From the NCBI GenBank assembly GCA_964394395.1, contig CAYMWV010000013.1:1-43639 (forward strand): DNA of 43,639 nucleotides, read 5' to 3'. The stretch comes from Sediminispirochaeta sp964394395. Lineage in GTDB: Bacteria > Spirochaetota > Spirochaetia > DSM-16054 > Sediminispirochaetaceae. Position numbers and translations under genes: made by a program. Shown piece by piece: positions 16,089 through 24,684 of this stretch (position 1 is the stretch's first letter; each line of letters opens with the position of its first letter). The notes beneath the pieces were generated by a model that searched no databases, was not told the origin of the DNA, and was given only the letters and a program-made list of their open reading frames with translations.

Positions 16089-17894
16089 ATGTATTCACAA
16101 AACCCTCCTGTTTTCAGCTATCTACTGAAACCGATGATCCTCCTCTTCCTTTCACTTACCCTCACGCTCTCCTTCTTCACCTATCGCAATATTAGAACGC
16201 TTATGTATGGAGAGTATGAGAAGAGGCTGGAGAGTATCGCTCAAATAGTAATTGCCACCCTGCCAGAGAATAGTGGCGATGTGATAAATCAAGCCCCCAG
16301 GCTTGCAGAGCGGCTTGGAAAAGAGCAAGAGATCCGGCTCACCTTCACGTTACCCGATGGGAAGGTGTTTGCTGACACCCATGAAGATATTGCAGTGATG
16401 GAGAACCACGCTAATCGAAGAGTGATCTGGCGTGCCTTCAGTGGAGAATCGTCATTCGATACAAGAAAAAGCCCCACCCACTCAATTGAAATGCTCTTCT
16501 ACGGAACCCCCCTGAAGGACAGTGAGGGTACTATTATTGCAGTGCTCCGAACAAGCATCAGCACCCAATACATTGAAAAGGTGCTGCGGGCAGCAGGCCT
16601 TACACTTTTCCTTCTCACTTTTTTGCTCTTGTCATTCTCCGTGGGAGTGCTGGTACTGGTATCAAAAAAGATTACCAAACCTCTGGCAAGAATAGCCCAG
16701 TATGCAGAACAATATGCAGCCTTTGATTTTTCTTCACCCATCTACGCAGAAGGTCCCCGGGAGATTGTTACCACTGCAAATACTCTTCAAAGAATGGCAG
16801 GGGCTCTCACTAGTAGGATTGGTGAAGTTTCCAGGCAAAAGCAGGAGCTTGAGGCGGTCCTCTCCGGCATGAATGAGGCGGTCATTGTGTTGGACCGCAA
16901 TCTGGTTATTACCGAACTCAACGCAGCTGCAGCCAGGTTGATCGCCTATTCTCCTGACCCGGTCATTGGAAAGAGCCTTATTCAGGTGATTCGGAATACC
17001 GATCTGAACAATTTCGCCCAACAGACTTTGCTGACCGGTGGGGTAAGCCACTGTTCTATGCTGATCCCCCGGGAGGGGCAAGAAATTCATTTGCAGGTGA
17101 ACGCCTCTACCATAGAGACGGAGTTAGCCGGACTCCACGGAAAACAGAAAATTCAGCGCCTTGTACTGGTACTCAACGATATCACCACCCTAAAACGGCT
17201 GGAACAGATCCGCAAGGAGTTTGTGGCAAACGTCTCTCACGAGCTAAAGACTCCGATAACCTCCATCAAAGGTTTTGTGGAAACCCTCCTGGATGGTGCC
17301 ATTGATGAGGAGGAGACAGCAAAACGGTTTCTCACCATTGTACAGAACCAAACATCCCGGCTGGGAAATATCATTGAAGACCTACTCACCCTGAGCCGCT
17401 TGGAACAGACCGAAGAGGAGAGGAACCTCAATTTTGAGAAAATCTTCTTGATCCATCCGGTAAGTGAAGCTATCTCCATTTGCCAATCCCGGGCTGCGGC
17501 AAAGTTTATCGACATCCACATGGAGTGTAACCGGGATCTGCAGATCCGGGGGAACAGCAGGCTGATCGAGCAGGCTCTGGTAAACCTGATCGATAACGCC
17601 ATCAAGTACTGCCCCGATGAGAGTGTTGTCCTTGTGCGGACAGAGGAGGAGGCGGATGGACGAATCCTTCTGGCGGTGGAGGATAACGGCCCGGGAATAC
17701 CCGAAGCGGACCATGCAAGAATTTTTGAACGTTTTTACCGGGTCGAAAAGGCCCGGAGCCGGGATATGGGCGGTACCGGCCTCGGTTTGGCGATTGTAAA
17801 GCATATCATGCTTACTCACGGAGGGAGTGTGAGCCTGGAAAGTGTACGGGAAGAGGGGAGCACCTTTATGCTCCGATTTCCCTCCCTGAATTGA
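16089..17894 (+). CDS. phoR: PhoR-like membrane sensor histidine kinase
   Basis: A 601-residue kinase with TM1 (about 16-34), a periplasmic region of about 130 residues, TM2 (about 168-192), HAMP (193-245), PAS (about 250-365), HisKA with H384 in VANVSHELKTPITSIKGFVETL, and an HATPase with DNAIKYCPDE, EDNGPGIPE, FERFYRV and GGTGLGL. The HisKA sequence is characteristic of PhoR. The periplasmic region is longer than in E. coli PhoR, which has almost none, and resembles Gram-positive PhoR/ResE. It begins 7 bases after phoB and ends the operon. Confidence 0.92.
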   Translation: MYSQNPPVFSYLLKPMILLFLSLTLTLSFFTYRNIRTLMYGEYEKRLESIAQIVIATLPENSGDVINQAPRLAERLGKEQEIRLTFTLPDGKVFADTHEDIAVMENHANRRVIWRAFSGESSFDTRKSPTHSIEMLFYGTPLKDSEGTIIAVLRTSISTQYIEKVLRAAGLTLFLLTFLLLSFSVGVLVLVSKKITKPLARIAQYAEQYAAFDFSSPIYAEGPREIVTTANTLQRMAGALTSRIGEVSRQKQELEAVLSGMNEAVIVLDRNLVITELNAAAARLIAYSPDPVIGKSLIQVIRNTDLNNFAQQTLLTGGVSHCSMLIPREGQEIHLQVNASTIETELAGLHGKQKIQRLVLVLNDITTLKRLEQIRKEFVANVSHELKTPITSIKGFVETLLDGAIDEEETAKRFLTIVQNQTSRLGNIIEDLLTLSRLEQTEEERNLNFEKIFLIHPVSEAISICQSRAAAKFIDIHMECNRDLQIRGNSRLIEQALVNLIDNAIKYCPDESVVLVRTEEEADGRILLAVEDNGPGIPEADHARIFERFYRVEKARSRDMGGTGLGLAIVKHIMLTHGGSVSLESVREEGSTFMLRFPSLN

Positions 17895-17910
17895 GCTATC
17901 CTCCACCTAC

Positions 17911-17939
17911 TTGACAGAAGCCGTTTACAGCAGTAAGTT
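17911..17939 (+). promoter_or_regulatory. Promoter of the thiamine operon
   Basis: A perfect -35 TTGACA (17911-17916), a 17-base spacer and a weak -10 TAAGTT (17934-17939) place transcription start just before the riboswitch. Only the -35 is strong. Confidence 0.55.
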
Positions 17940-17954
17940 TCCAACAGAGTTGAA

Positions 17955-18046
17955 TCGCTTGGGGTGGTTATTCTGCATACCTGCAGGTGGCCTGAGATTA
18001 GACCCGTTGAACCTGATCCGGATAATGCCGGCGAAGGGAACAGCAT
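17955..18046 (+). promoter_or_regulatory. TPP riboswitch (THI box)
   Basis: The conserved TPP aptamer blocks are present in order: GGGGTGG (17961-17967), CCTGAGATTAGACCCG (from 17991), TTGAACCTGATC (from 18007), then GGATAATGCCGGCGAAGGGA. The aptamer binds thiamine pyrophosphate. No clear U-tailed terminator lies between it and the thiB start at 18105, so control is probably at translation or through a structure I cannot resolve by eye. Confidence 0.95.
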
Positions 18047-18104
18047 CCGAAATCAAAACCAATCCCCCATGATTCACCCGAAACCACATCTCAAGGAGCA
18101 GTAC

Positions 18105-19130
18105 ATGAAACGTTATCTGCCTTTCCTGCTGGTTATCATCGGTGTGATTCTCATTTCATCCCTGGTAATCGGCAAGATGCAAGAGAAAGAGAAGGATCTT
18201 ACTGTCTACAGTTACGACAGTTTTATCTCCGAATGGGGCCCCGGCCCGGTGATTGCGGAGCTCTTTGAAAAAGAGACCGGAATAAGTATTAATTTTTTCA
18301 GTCCCGGAGATGCGGGACAGACCCTGCAGAGGCTGATTGAAGAGAAAGAGAAGCCGATTGCGGATGTCGCTCTGGGAATTGACAGCAATTTATACTTCAA
18401 GGCTCTGAAAGAGGGTCTCTTTGAGGAGTATGAGAGCCCTCAGCTAAAACATGTTGATGCCAAACTGCTTTTCCCTGGAAGGCCTGTTCTCACTCCCTTC
18501 GATTTTGGCTACTTTTCCTTCATCTACGACAGTGAATCGGAGATACCGCCGCCGGTAGATTTCAGTGATCTCCTCTCGCCCCGGTTCCGGGAGAAGATCA
18601 TCATCATGGATCCGAGAACCAGTACCCCCGGTCTTGGTCTCCTTCTCTGGAGCAGAATGGTGTTTGGTGATGATACCACACACTTTTGGAATGAGATAAA
18701 GCCCAACCTCTTAACGGTAAGTTCTGGCTGGGATACGGGCTACGGGCTCTTCACCAGCGGTGAAGCGCCTCTGGTTTTGAGTTATACCACCAGCCCTGCC
18801 TACCACCTGGAATATGAGGAGTCCCGCAGATACCGGGCACTCATCTTCCCGGAAGGACACCTCTTTCAGGTTGAGGGAGCTGGAGTTGTAGCTGGAACAG
18901 AGAAGCAAAAAGAGGCGAGAATGTTTATTGACTTCCTTCTCTCGGAATCGGTGCAGGAACTCTTCCCGTTAACAAACTGGATGTATCCGGTTCGAAGGGG
19001 CACCCCCCTTCCCGACTCCTACGTTTTGGCCCCCCAACCGACAAGTGGTCTCGCCCCGGAAGAGCAGCTTTTGGATGATCAATCCCTGGATGATCTGATC
19101 GATCTCTGGGATAGTTCCTTGAGCCAATAG
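18105..19130 (+). CDS. thiB: Thiamine ABC transporter substrate-binding protein
   Basis: A 341-residue periplasmic binding protein for thiamine or its phosphates. It has an N-terminal hydrophobic helix (LPFLLVIIGVILISSLVIG) without a lipobox cysteine, so it may be membrane-anchored or cleaved. The mature part begins LTVYSYDSFISEWGPGPVI, closely matching ThiB (TVYTYDSFxxxWGPGP). ADVALGIDSNL, TPFDFGYFSFIYD, SSGWDTGYGLFTSGEAPLVLSYTTSPAYH and NWMYPV also match. The ATG at 18105 follows AAGGAG; longer readings run into the riboswitch. It is the first gene of the operon and is controlled by the TPP element. Confidence 0.95.
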   Translation: MKRYLPFLLVIIGVILISSLVIGKMQEKEKDLTVYSYDSFISEWGPGPVIAELFEKETGISINFFSPGDAGQTLQRLIEEKEKPIADVALGIDSNLYFKALKEGLFEEYESPQLKHVDAKLLFPGRPVLTPFDFGYFSFIYDSESEIPPPVDFSDLLSPRFREKIIIMDPRTSTPGLGLLLWSRMVFGDDTTHFWNEIKPNLLTVSSGWDTGYGLFTSGEAPLVLSYTTSPAYHLEYEESRRYRALIFPEGHLFQVEGAGVVAGTEKQKEARMFIDFLLSESVQELFPLTNWMYPVRRGTPLPDSYVLAPQPTSGLAPEEQLLDDQSLDDLIDLWDSSLSQ

Positions 19131-19146
19131 CAAGACAGGGTCCAAG

Positions 19147-20802
19147 GTGCTGACGAAAGCTAAAATGATTGCCAGCGGGAAGAAACAGCTTCCCGCTCTT
19201 CCTGCTCTCCTCTTTCTCATCTTCTTCTTTCTCAGCCCCCTGCTCTTTATGTTTGGACAAGCCTTTTTTTCCGAACCGGGAGGCTTTTCTCTGGCTCCGC
19301 TGTTTTCCCTTTTACAGAAACAGCGACTCTATTCGATCCTGCGCTTTACCTTGTTTCAAGCTTTTTTAAGCGTTGGTGCAGCTTTGGTTTTGGGACTGCC
19401 GGGGGCGTGGCTTCTCTCCCGTTACCAATTCCCCGGGAGGAAAATCCTTCTCTCTCTCAGCATCATTCCCTTCATTCTACCGCCCATACTGGTAGTCCTT
19501 GGCTTTATTGCCGTATTTGGCAGGAGCGGCTTCTTAAACAGCTTTCTTATGCAGCTTTTCTCCCTAAAAGAGCCGCCCCTGGCGATCCTCTACTCTCTTA
19601 AAGGGATCATCCTCGCCCACGGCTTCTACAATTTCCCGGTGGTATTACGGATTGTTGCCTCTGCCCTCTTATCTATTCCTAAACGAGAAGAAGATGCGGC
19701 AAGCCTCTTTGGGGCCTCAGCATTCCATAGATTCAGGACCATTATTCTGCCAAGGATCATGCCCGCCCTCCTCTCCTCGATGCTGCTGGTTTTTCTCTTC
19801 TGCTTCTCCAGTTTTGCTGTAGTGCTTGTCCTGGGTGGCGGGCCGGAACACAGCACCCTGGAGGTGGAGATCTATCGTCTTGCCAGGATACAACTCGATA
19901 TGGCCGGGGCCGCTCTTCTGGCTATCCTCTCCGCAGGAGTCACCCTTCTACCTCTCCTGTTTTTGCCTGGAGGGAAAACAGTGGCCCTTACGGACTCTCT
20001 TAGCACTGACCGAAACTATCTCCCTTCTGCCGGCAGAGGTATCGCTCTTTTCGGGATTCTCTACTCCGGAATAATGGTTCTCTTCATCCTTCTTCCCATC
20101 TTATCGGTCTTCATAAACGGCTTTATTGGAAAAGATGGAAGCGGCAATTCGGTGGTATTCACCCTTCGATGGTTCACCGACCTTTTTTCCCGCAGCAGTA
20201 CCGGTCAGGCCGTGGCGGGGACCCTCCTTTTGGGATCTTTGACGCTGCTTTTCACCATCCCTTTGGCTACCGGAGCTGCAATCAGTTATGCAAAGGCCGG
20301 CGGGCTCTGGAAAAAAGGGCTTTCTTTTTTATTCACCCTTCCCATGGCCCTCTCCTCGGTCATCCTTGGTGCCGCTTATCTTGCTCTATCAAGATTATTC
20401 TCCCTTCAGGGGGGAAATCTCCTTCTTATTGCGGCGAGTCACAGCATCATCGCCTTTCCCTTTGTTTTTCATACCATTGCTTCTACCGTGGGCTCTGATC
20501 GAAGCAACCCGTCAAAGGCAGCTATCAGCCTGGGGGCCACTCCGATTCGCGCTTTTTTCGATGTTGAATTACCCAGAATAGAACCAGCCCTCTTCTCCGC
20601 TGCCGCCTTCAGCTTTGCCCTCTCCGCAGGGGAGATAAATGCAACCCTAACTTTTTCGGGAGGAGCCATGAACACCATCCCCATAGCAATCTACCGCTTG
20701 ATTGGAGCCTACCGGTTCAACCAGGCATCAGCCTTGGGGTCCATCCTTATCCTGATTTCTGCCCTCGCCTTTCTCTTCCTGGATAGGAGGAAGCGGGGAT
20801 GA
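19147..20802 (+). CDS. thiP: Thiamine ABC transporter permease, two-domain
   Basis: A 551-residue permease with about 12 membrane helices and two tandem permease domains. Each domain has a coupling loop: AASLFGASAFHRFRTIILPRIMPAL in the first and AAISLGATPIRAFFDVELPRIEPAL in the second, so one chain forms the whole channel, as in ThiP. The start GTG at 19147 follows ACAGGG; an in-frame ATG at 19165 is an alternative. It lies 16 bases after thiB and overlaps thiQ by four bases. Confidence 0.92.
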   Translation: MLTKAKMIASGKKQLPALPALLFLIFFFLSPLLFMFGQAFFSEPGGFSLAPLFSLLQKQRLYSILRFTLFQAFLSVGAALVLGLPGAWLLSRYQFPGRKILLSLSIIPFILPPILVVLGFIAVFGRSGFLNSFLMQLFSLKEPPLAILYSLKGIILAHGFYNFPVVLRIVASALLSIPKREEDAASLFGASAFHRFRTIILPRIMPALLSSMLLVFLFCFSSFAVVLVLGGGPEHSTLEVEIYRLARIQLDMAGAALLAILSAGVTLLPLLFLPGGKTVALTDSLSTDRNYLPSAGRGIALFGILYSGIMVLFILLPILSVFINGFIGKDGSGNSVVFTLRWFTDLFSRSSTGQAVAGTLLLGSLTLLFTIPLATGAAISYAKAGGLWKKGLSFLFTLPMALSSVILGAAYLALSRLFSLQGGNLLLIAASHSIIAFPFVFHTIASTVGSDRSNPSKAAISLGATPIRAFFDVELPRIEPALFSAAAFSFALSAGEINATLTFSGGAMNTIPIAIYRLIGAYRFNQASALGSILILISALAFLFLDRRKRG

Positions 20803-21872
20803 AGTTAACAATCAAGGCAGTAGAAAAGCGTTTCCCCGGTTTTCAGTGCAATATCAATTTTGAAGTTGCATCCGGAAGCCTGGTCACTCTCCTGGGCCCT
20901 TCGGGAAGTGGTAAATCTACTACGCTACAACTGATCAGTGGATTAATTCCTCCTGATAGGGGAGAGATTCTCCTGGGAGAGGAGCTTCTCTCCCAGCAGG
21001 ATCCCTGGAAGCGGGGTATCGGTTTTGTTTTCCAGGATTACGCACTCTTCCCCCACCTTTCAGTCTATGAAAATGTGGCCTACGGCCTGCGCCTGGCCCG
21101 GAGGGAAGCTCATAGCAAAATAGAAGCTCACCGTAAAATTGGCAGTTCAAAGCGTAAGAAGGAAATAGAGGAAAAGGTGATGCAGATGCTTGAGCTTACC
21201 GGGCTGATGGGATATGAGAAACGGATGCCCTCCACCCTTTCCGGGGGAGAGCAACAGCGGGTTGCCCTTGCCAGAGCCCTGGCTCCAGGGCCTAGGATCC
21301 TCCTGCTGGATGAGCCCCTCTCCGCCCTTGACACCCCCCTGCGGAGCCGTTTACGAAAAGAGATCAGGGAGATCCAGACCCGGCTGGGCCTCACAACCAT
21401 CTACGTAACCCATGACCGGGAAGAGGCTCTCTCCATGAGCGACCAGGTGGTAATTATGAAAGATGGCGCTACCATCGAATACGGTACTCCGGAAAGCTTA
21501 TACCGGAATCCGAAAAAGCTCTTTACTGCAGGATTCCTTGGCGACTGCTCCCCCCATCCTCGCTCCCTGGAAGAAGGAACAGGTAAAGGGGGGGGCTATT
21601 TCCGTCCGGAAGATGGTCACCTTAGCCTAAAACCCCAGGCAGATAGCGTAAAGGTAACGCTCATTTCCCTGCAGTTTCTCGGCTACCAGGTAAAGGCGGA
21701 AGTGCTTTACAGAAATGGGGAGAGTAAGAATGAGAAGAGTGGAGAAACGCAAGGGGATATCCTCACTGTTACTATGCCGGGGGATCGATTTGAAGAGTTG
21801 AAAGAGTACAGGGGAAAGGAGCTCTACCTGACAGTGGAGCGGGATAGACTCTTTTTTCCGGAAAGCAGCTGA
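20799..21872 (+). CDS. thiQ: Thiamine ABC transporter ATP-binding protein, long form
   Basis: A 357-residue ATPase with Walker A GPSGSGKST, Q-loop FVFQDYALFPHLSVYENVAYGL, signature LSGGEQQRVALARAL, Walker B LLLDEPLSALD and H-loop VTHDREEA. A lysine-rich insert of about 25 residues (REAHSKIEAHRKIGSSKRKKEI) lies before the signature motif. After the ATPase there is a ~90-residue TOBE-like domain, so it resembles the iron/polyamine (FbpC/PotA) type more than the short E. coli ThiQ. The ATG lies within the thiP stop (ATGA). It ends 12 bases from the stop of the convergent GGDEF gene, with no room for a separate terminator. Confidence 0.92.
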   Translation: MKLTIKAVEKRFPGFQCNINFEVASGSLVTLLGPSGSGKSTTLQLISGLIPPDRGEILLGEELLSQQDPWKRGIGFVFQDYALFPHLSVYENVAYGLRLARREAHSKIEAHRKIGSSKRKKEIEEKVMQMLELTGLMGYEKRMPSTLSGGEQQRVALARALAPGPRILLLDEPLSALDTPLRSRLRKEIREIQTRLGLTTIYVTHDREEALSMSDQVVIMKDGATIEYGTPESLYRNPKKLFTAGFLGDCSPHPRSLEEGTGKGGGYFRPEDGHLSLKPQADSVKVTLISLQFLGYQVKAEVLYRNGESKNEKSGETQGDILTVTMPGDRFEELKEYRGKELYLTVERDRLFFPESS

Positions 21873-21884
21873 GAATGTTGCTTT

Positions 21885-22913
21885 TTAATCAATCATCTCT
21901 ACCCGGTTCCGTCCCCCCTGCTTGGCCCGGTACATCGCCCTGTCGGCCCTGCCGATCCAGTGCTCCCGGCTCTCCCCGGGATGAAATGGAGCCACTCCAA
22001 ATGAGGCGGTCACCTCCAGCAGATGATCGTCATAACGCACTTCCATCTCTGCCAGGCTCTGCCGGTACCGCTCGGCAATACCCATAGCTTGCTGGACAGA
22101 GGTATCGGGAAGAACCACAAAAAACTCTTCTCCCCCGTAGCGGCCTGCCTGGTCGTAACGACGCATCTCCTCCAAGAGCAGCTTTCCGGTTACCCGGATA
22201 GCTTCATCCCCCGCCTGATGGCCATGGTTATCATTTATCATCTTAAAATAGTCCAGATCGATCATCACCCCGGATAGCATGGTCCCGTTTCTTACTGCCC
22301 GCTCTATCTCCATATCCATGGTGTGGAAAAGCGTCATCCTGTTTAGAAGGCCACTGAGCATATCAAAGCGGGCGATCCGCTCAAGCTTTCGGTTCGATTG
22401 TTCCAGATCCCGGTTAATCTTCTCTATATTGGAAAAGGCCTCTTTAAGATGAAGATGCTGATCCAAAACGGTGTTGGATAACTTCTCCTCATGGTAGACA
22501 GCGGTTCGGAAAAAGTCCCGCTCCACATAAATCTCCCGCTGGGCCCGAAGTCGAATCAAGGCGGCTTGTATTCTGGTAGAGAACTCAAGATCTCTCAAGG
22601 GTCTGAAAACAAAATCATCGGCTCCCATCTCAAGACAGTTGGAAACCTGGTCGGGATTATCGGCAACTAAAACAAGCTGAACCGGATTTTCCGGATACCG
22701 TTTCCGGAGAATTGTACAAAAGGGTTTTCCCTCTTCATCCTGCAAAAAAAGATCAAGGATAACAACCGCAGAAACCTTCTCCTCCAGGATCTTCTCCAGA
22801 GCTTTCCGGTTCTCGGCAATCTTTACCTCCACAGAGTGGGAAGAGAGAATGGATTGTATTGATTGGTTCTCTTCCGGCATTGACAGCGCCGTAAGCACCA
22901 GCAGATCATCCAT
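21885..22913 (-). CDS. Diguanylate cyclase with a degenerate receiver domain (REC-GGDEF)
   Basis: A 342-residue protein. Residues 1-120 are receiver-like: D54 in VVILDLFLQDEEG is kept, but the N-terminal acidic pair is absent (LLVLTALSMPEE) and the conserved lysine is arginine (FVFRPL). A coiled linker (about 125-185) leads to a GGDEF domain with the active motif GGEEF (250-254), the substrate-binding D-x-D-Y-F-K block, and the inhibitory I-site RRYD five residues before GGEEF. It should make cyclic di-GMP and be feedback inhibited. The ATG directly follows AGGGG, a tight spacing. It is divergent from the ParA-like gene. Confidence 0.92.
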   Translation of the reverse strand: MDDLLVLTALSMPEENQSIQSILSSHSVEVKIAENRKALEKILEEKVSAVVILDLFLQDEEGKPFCTILRKRYPENPVQLVLVADNPDQVSNCLEMGADDFVFRPLRDLEFSTRIQAALIRLRAQREIYVERDFFRTAVYHEEKLSNTVLDQHLHLKEAFSNIEKINRDLEQSNRKLERIARFDMLSGLLNRMTLFHTMDMEIERAVRNGTMLSGVMIDLDYFKMINDNHGHQAGDEAIRVTGKLLLEEMRRYDQAGRYGGEEFFVVLPDTSVQQAMGIAERYRQSLAEMEVRYDDHLLEVTASFGVAPFHPGESREHWIGRADRAMYRAKQGGRNRVEMID

Positions 22914-23022
22914 CCCCTAAGTATGCAAAGTATCACGCATTTAGGCAATCGTCGGTAAGGCAGAAATCCGGTTTTGGCCAAATATGCTATACAATCCGGC
23001 CCATCTATGGTACATCTATGCA

Positions 23023-24684
23023 ATGGGATCGGTTCTGGCGGTGGCCTCTGGCAAGGGAGGGGTTGGAAAAACTACGGTAGCTCTTAATCTGGCACTTCAA
23101 TGGGCAAAGAAGGGCTTGCAGGTCTTGATAGTTGATGCCGACCCGCTTTCAGATATCGCATCCGCCCTGGATATTACCGATGAAGATCTGAGGAAGGTTT
23201 CTCAAAAGATTGAGCTGAATAAACCCCTCTCTGCTTACCGCTTATCCCTTTTTTCCGGAGTTTCAGTACTCTTTCCCCATCCCGCTACTGATAAAACCAG
23301 AAACAAAAAACTGAAAAAGTATCTGGAAAAGCGGGGAGTTGAGGAGGCGAAGAGAAATTCCGACATCCTCCTTCTGGATCTTCCAGCGGGGGTAGATGAA
23401 GAGGAGAACCTGACTTTTCTCCCCTTTGCCGACTCCCTGCTTCTGGTTACCAATCCCGACCCCTTGAGCCACGCTGCAGCCGGGAGCTATCTTTTTCAGA
23501 TGGCCCGGGATCAGAAGGATTGGGATCAGATGGACCGGAAAGGGAGCAATCTTCCGGTCCTTTTCTGGCATAACCGCTACAAAGGGGTTCAGCTGCCGGG
23601 ATTTGACCCCCAGGATATTATTGGTAACTACAACCGTAATGTGACCGAAGAGAGACAGCTTGACCAAAACTCCTTAAACACCCGTAACATCTCCTATCTG
23701 CCCCCGGATCCAGCCCTGGACCTTCTTGCGGGGGAGGCCCGGTTGAAACCCCTCCTGCTCCGCTCCATGACCTCCAGTACAGAGCTTATCCTGGATACCT
23801 ACCTGCAAAGCAGCTACCCCCTCGATTTTCTGGGTAAAAAGAGCGCAAAGCTGCTCTACGCCTTTCTGCGGAAGGGACCAACGGTCGATAATCCCGATAC
23901 CATGAAAGAGTCCGAAAAGGAACTTATCAACAGTTTTCTTGACTATATGGCCCTTTGTGCAGGGGAAAAAGGGTCAGGGCTGCCAGCTCTTACGGATGAA
24001 GAGAAAAAGCACTTTCTAAAGCTCTTCGGCTCCCTTGGAAAAGACAGGTTTTACCTGCAGTGCCGCTGGACAGAATCGGTACTTGAGGGCGCTGCAGAAG
24101 ATGAGGTTCGTAAAACGGTGGATTTTGCCCAATCAGGAGGGGGAAAGGAGAGCTATAGAGGTCTGGATAGGGAAATTGTCAGCCTTCTGATGCGGTGCAA
24201 CGAAGCTGTCTCTTCCTACTCAGAACTGAGGAATCCCGGAGGCTTGCTTTTCTTCCAATACGGATTGATGAAACTCTTTGACTCTTCCTCGGTCAGGAAA
24301 GTGGTGGAAGATGCCATTCCACGGAATAGCGATGGAAGCCGGGACAGGAAGACCCAGATTGCCCTGCTGATAAAAAAGAGTGACAGTTACCATGGAAAAT
24401 ATCTATCCCTGGTGAAGAAGCTTTTCCCCCTGGCGATTAAACAGATAAATACCATGGCGGAAACTCTGGAAATCCACGCACTTCTTCTCCGAGATAAAGC
24501 GGGAGCTGTATCAAGTACCGCCTACGCCAGTCTCAGTTCGGCCTTCCTGCATGAGGCGGTTCACAGTGGACTTGGTATTATCATCGGATTTAAACATCGA
24601 CCAGCCGCAGAGGCACTCCGGAAAGGCTCCGAAGGGCTTCTACAATTTCTTACCGAGCAGGCTGGAGGGGAAAACGGATCGTAA
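23023..24684 (+). CDS. ParA/MinD-like P-loop ATPase with a long C-terminal domain of unknown function
   Basis: The 553-residue protein opens with a deviant Walker A (SGKGGVGKTT, residues 8-17), VDADP, Walker B (ILLLDLPAGVDEE) and VTNPDPLSHAAA, so the first ~260 residues are a MinD/FleN-like ATPase. Such proteins act as dimers on membranes or DNA to place structures in the cell. The remaining ~290 residues are helical, charged and unrecognised. The ATG at 23023 gives the family start MGSVLAVASGKGG; an upstream in-frame ATG adds only 13 residues and no ribosome site is clear for either. Its last 35 bases overlap the end of the convergent kinase gene. Possible roles are flagellar number, polarity or plasmid-like partition; none is shown. 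Confidence 0.8.
   Translation: MGSVLAVASGKGGVGKTTVALNLALQWAKKGLQVLIVDADPLSDIASALDITDEDLRKVSQKIELNKPLSAYRLSLFSGVSVLFPHPATDKTRNKKLKKYLEKRGVEEAKRNSDILLLDLPAGVDEEENLTFLPFADSLLLVTNPDPLSHAAAGSYLFQMARDQKDWDQMDRKGSNLPVLFWHNRYKGVQLPGFDPQDIIGNYNRNVTEERQLDQNSLNTRNISYLPPDPALDLLAGEARLKPLLLRSMTSSTELILDTYLQSSYPLDFLGKKSAKLLYAFLRKGPTVDNPDTMKESEKELINSFLDYMALCAGEKGSGLPALTDEEKKHFLKLFGSLGKDRFYLQCRWTESVLEGAAEDEVRKTVDFAQSGGGKESYRGLDREIVSLLMRCNEAVSSYSELRNPGGLLFFQYGLMKLFDSSSVRKVVEDAIPRNSDGSRDRKTQIALLIKKSDSYHGKYLSLVKKLFPLAIKQINTMAETLEIHALLLRDKAGAVSSTAYASLSSAFLHEAVHSGLGIIIGFKHRPAAEALRKGSEGLLQFLTEQAGGENGS

Noticed and set aside
22965..23000. Sigma-54 promoter before the ParA-like gene (TTGGCC with a downstream GC)
   Set aside because: The GG and GC are only 8 bases apart; RpoN requires 10.
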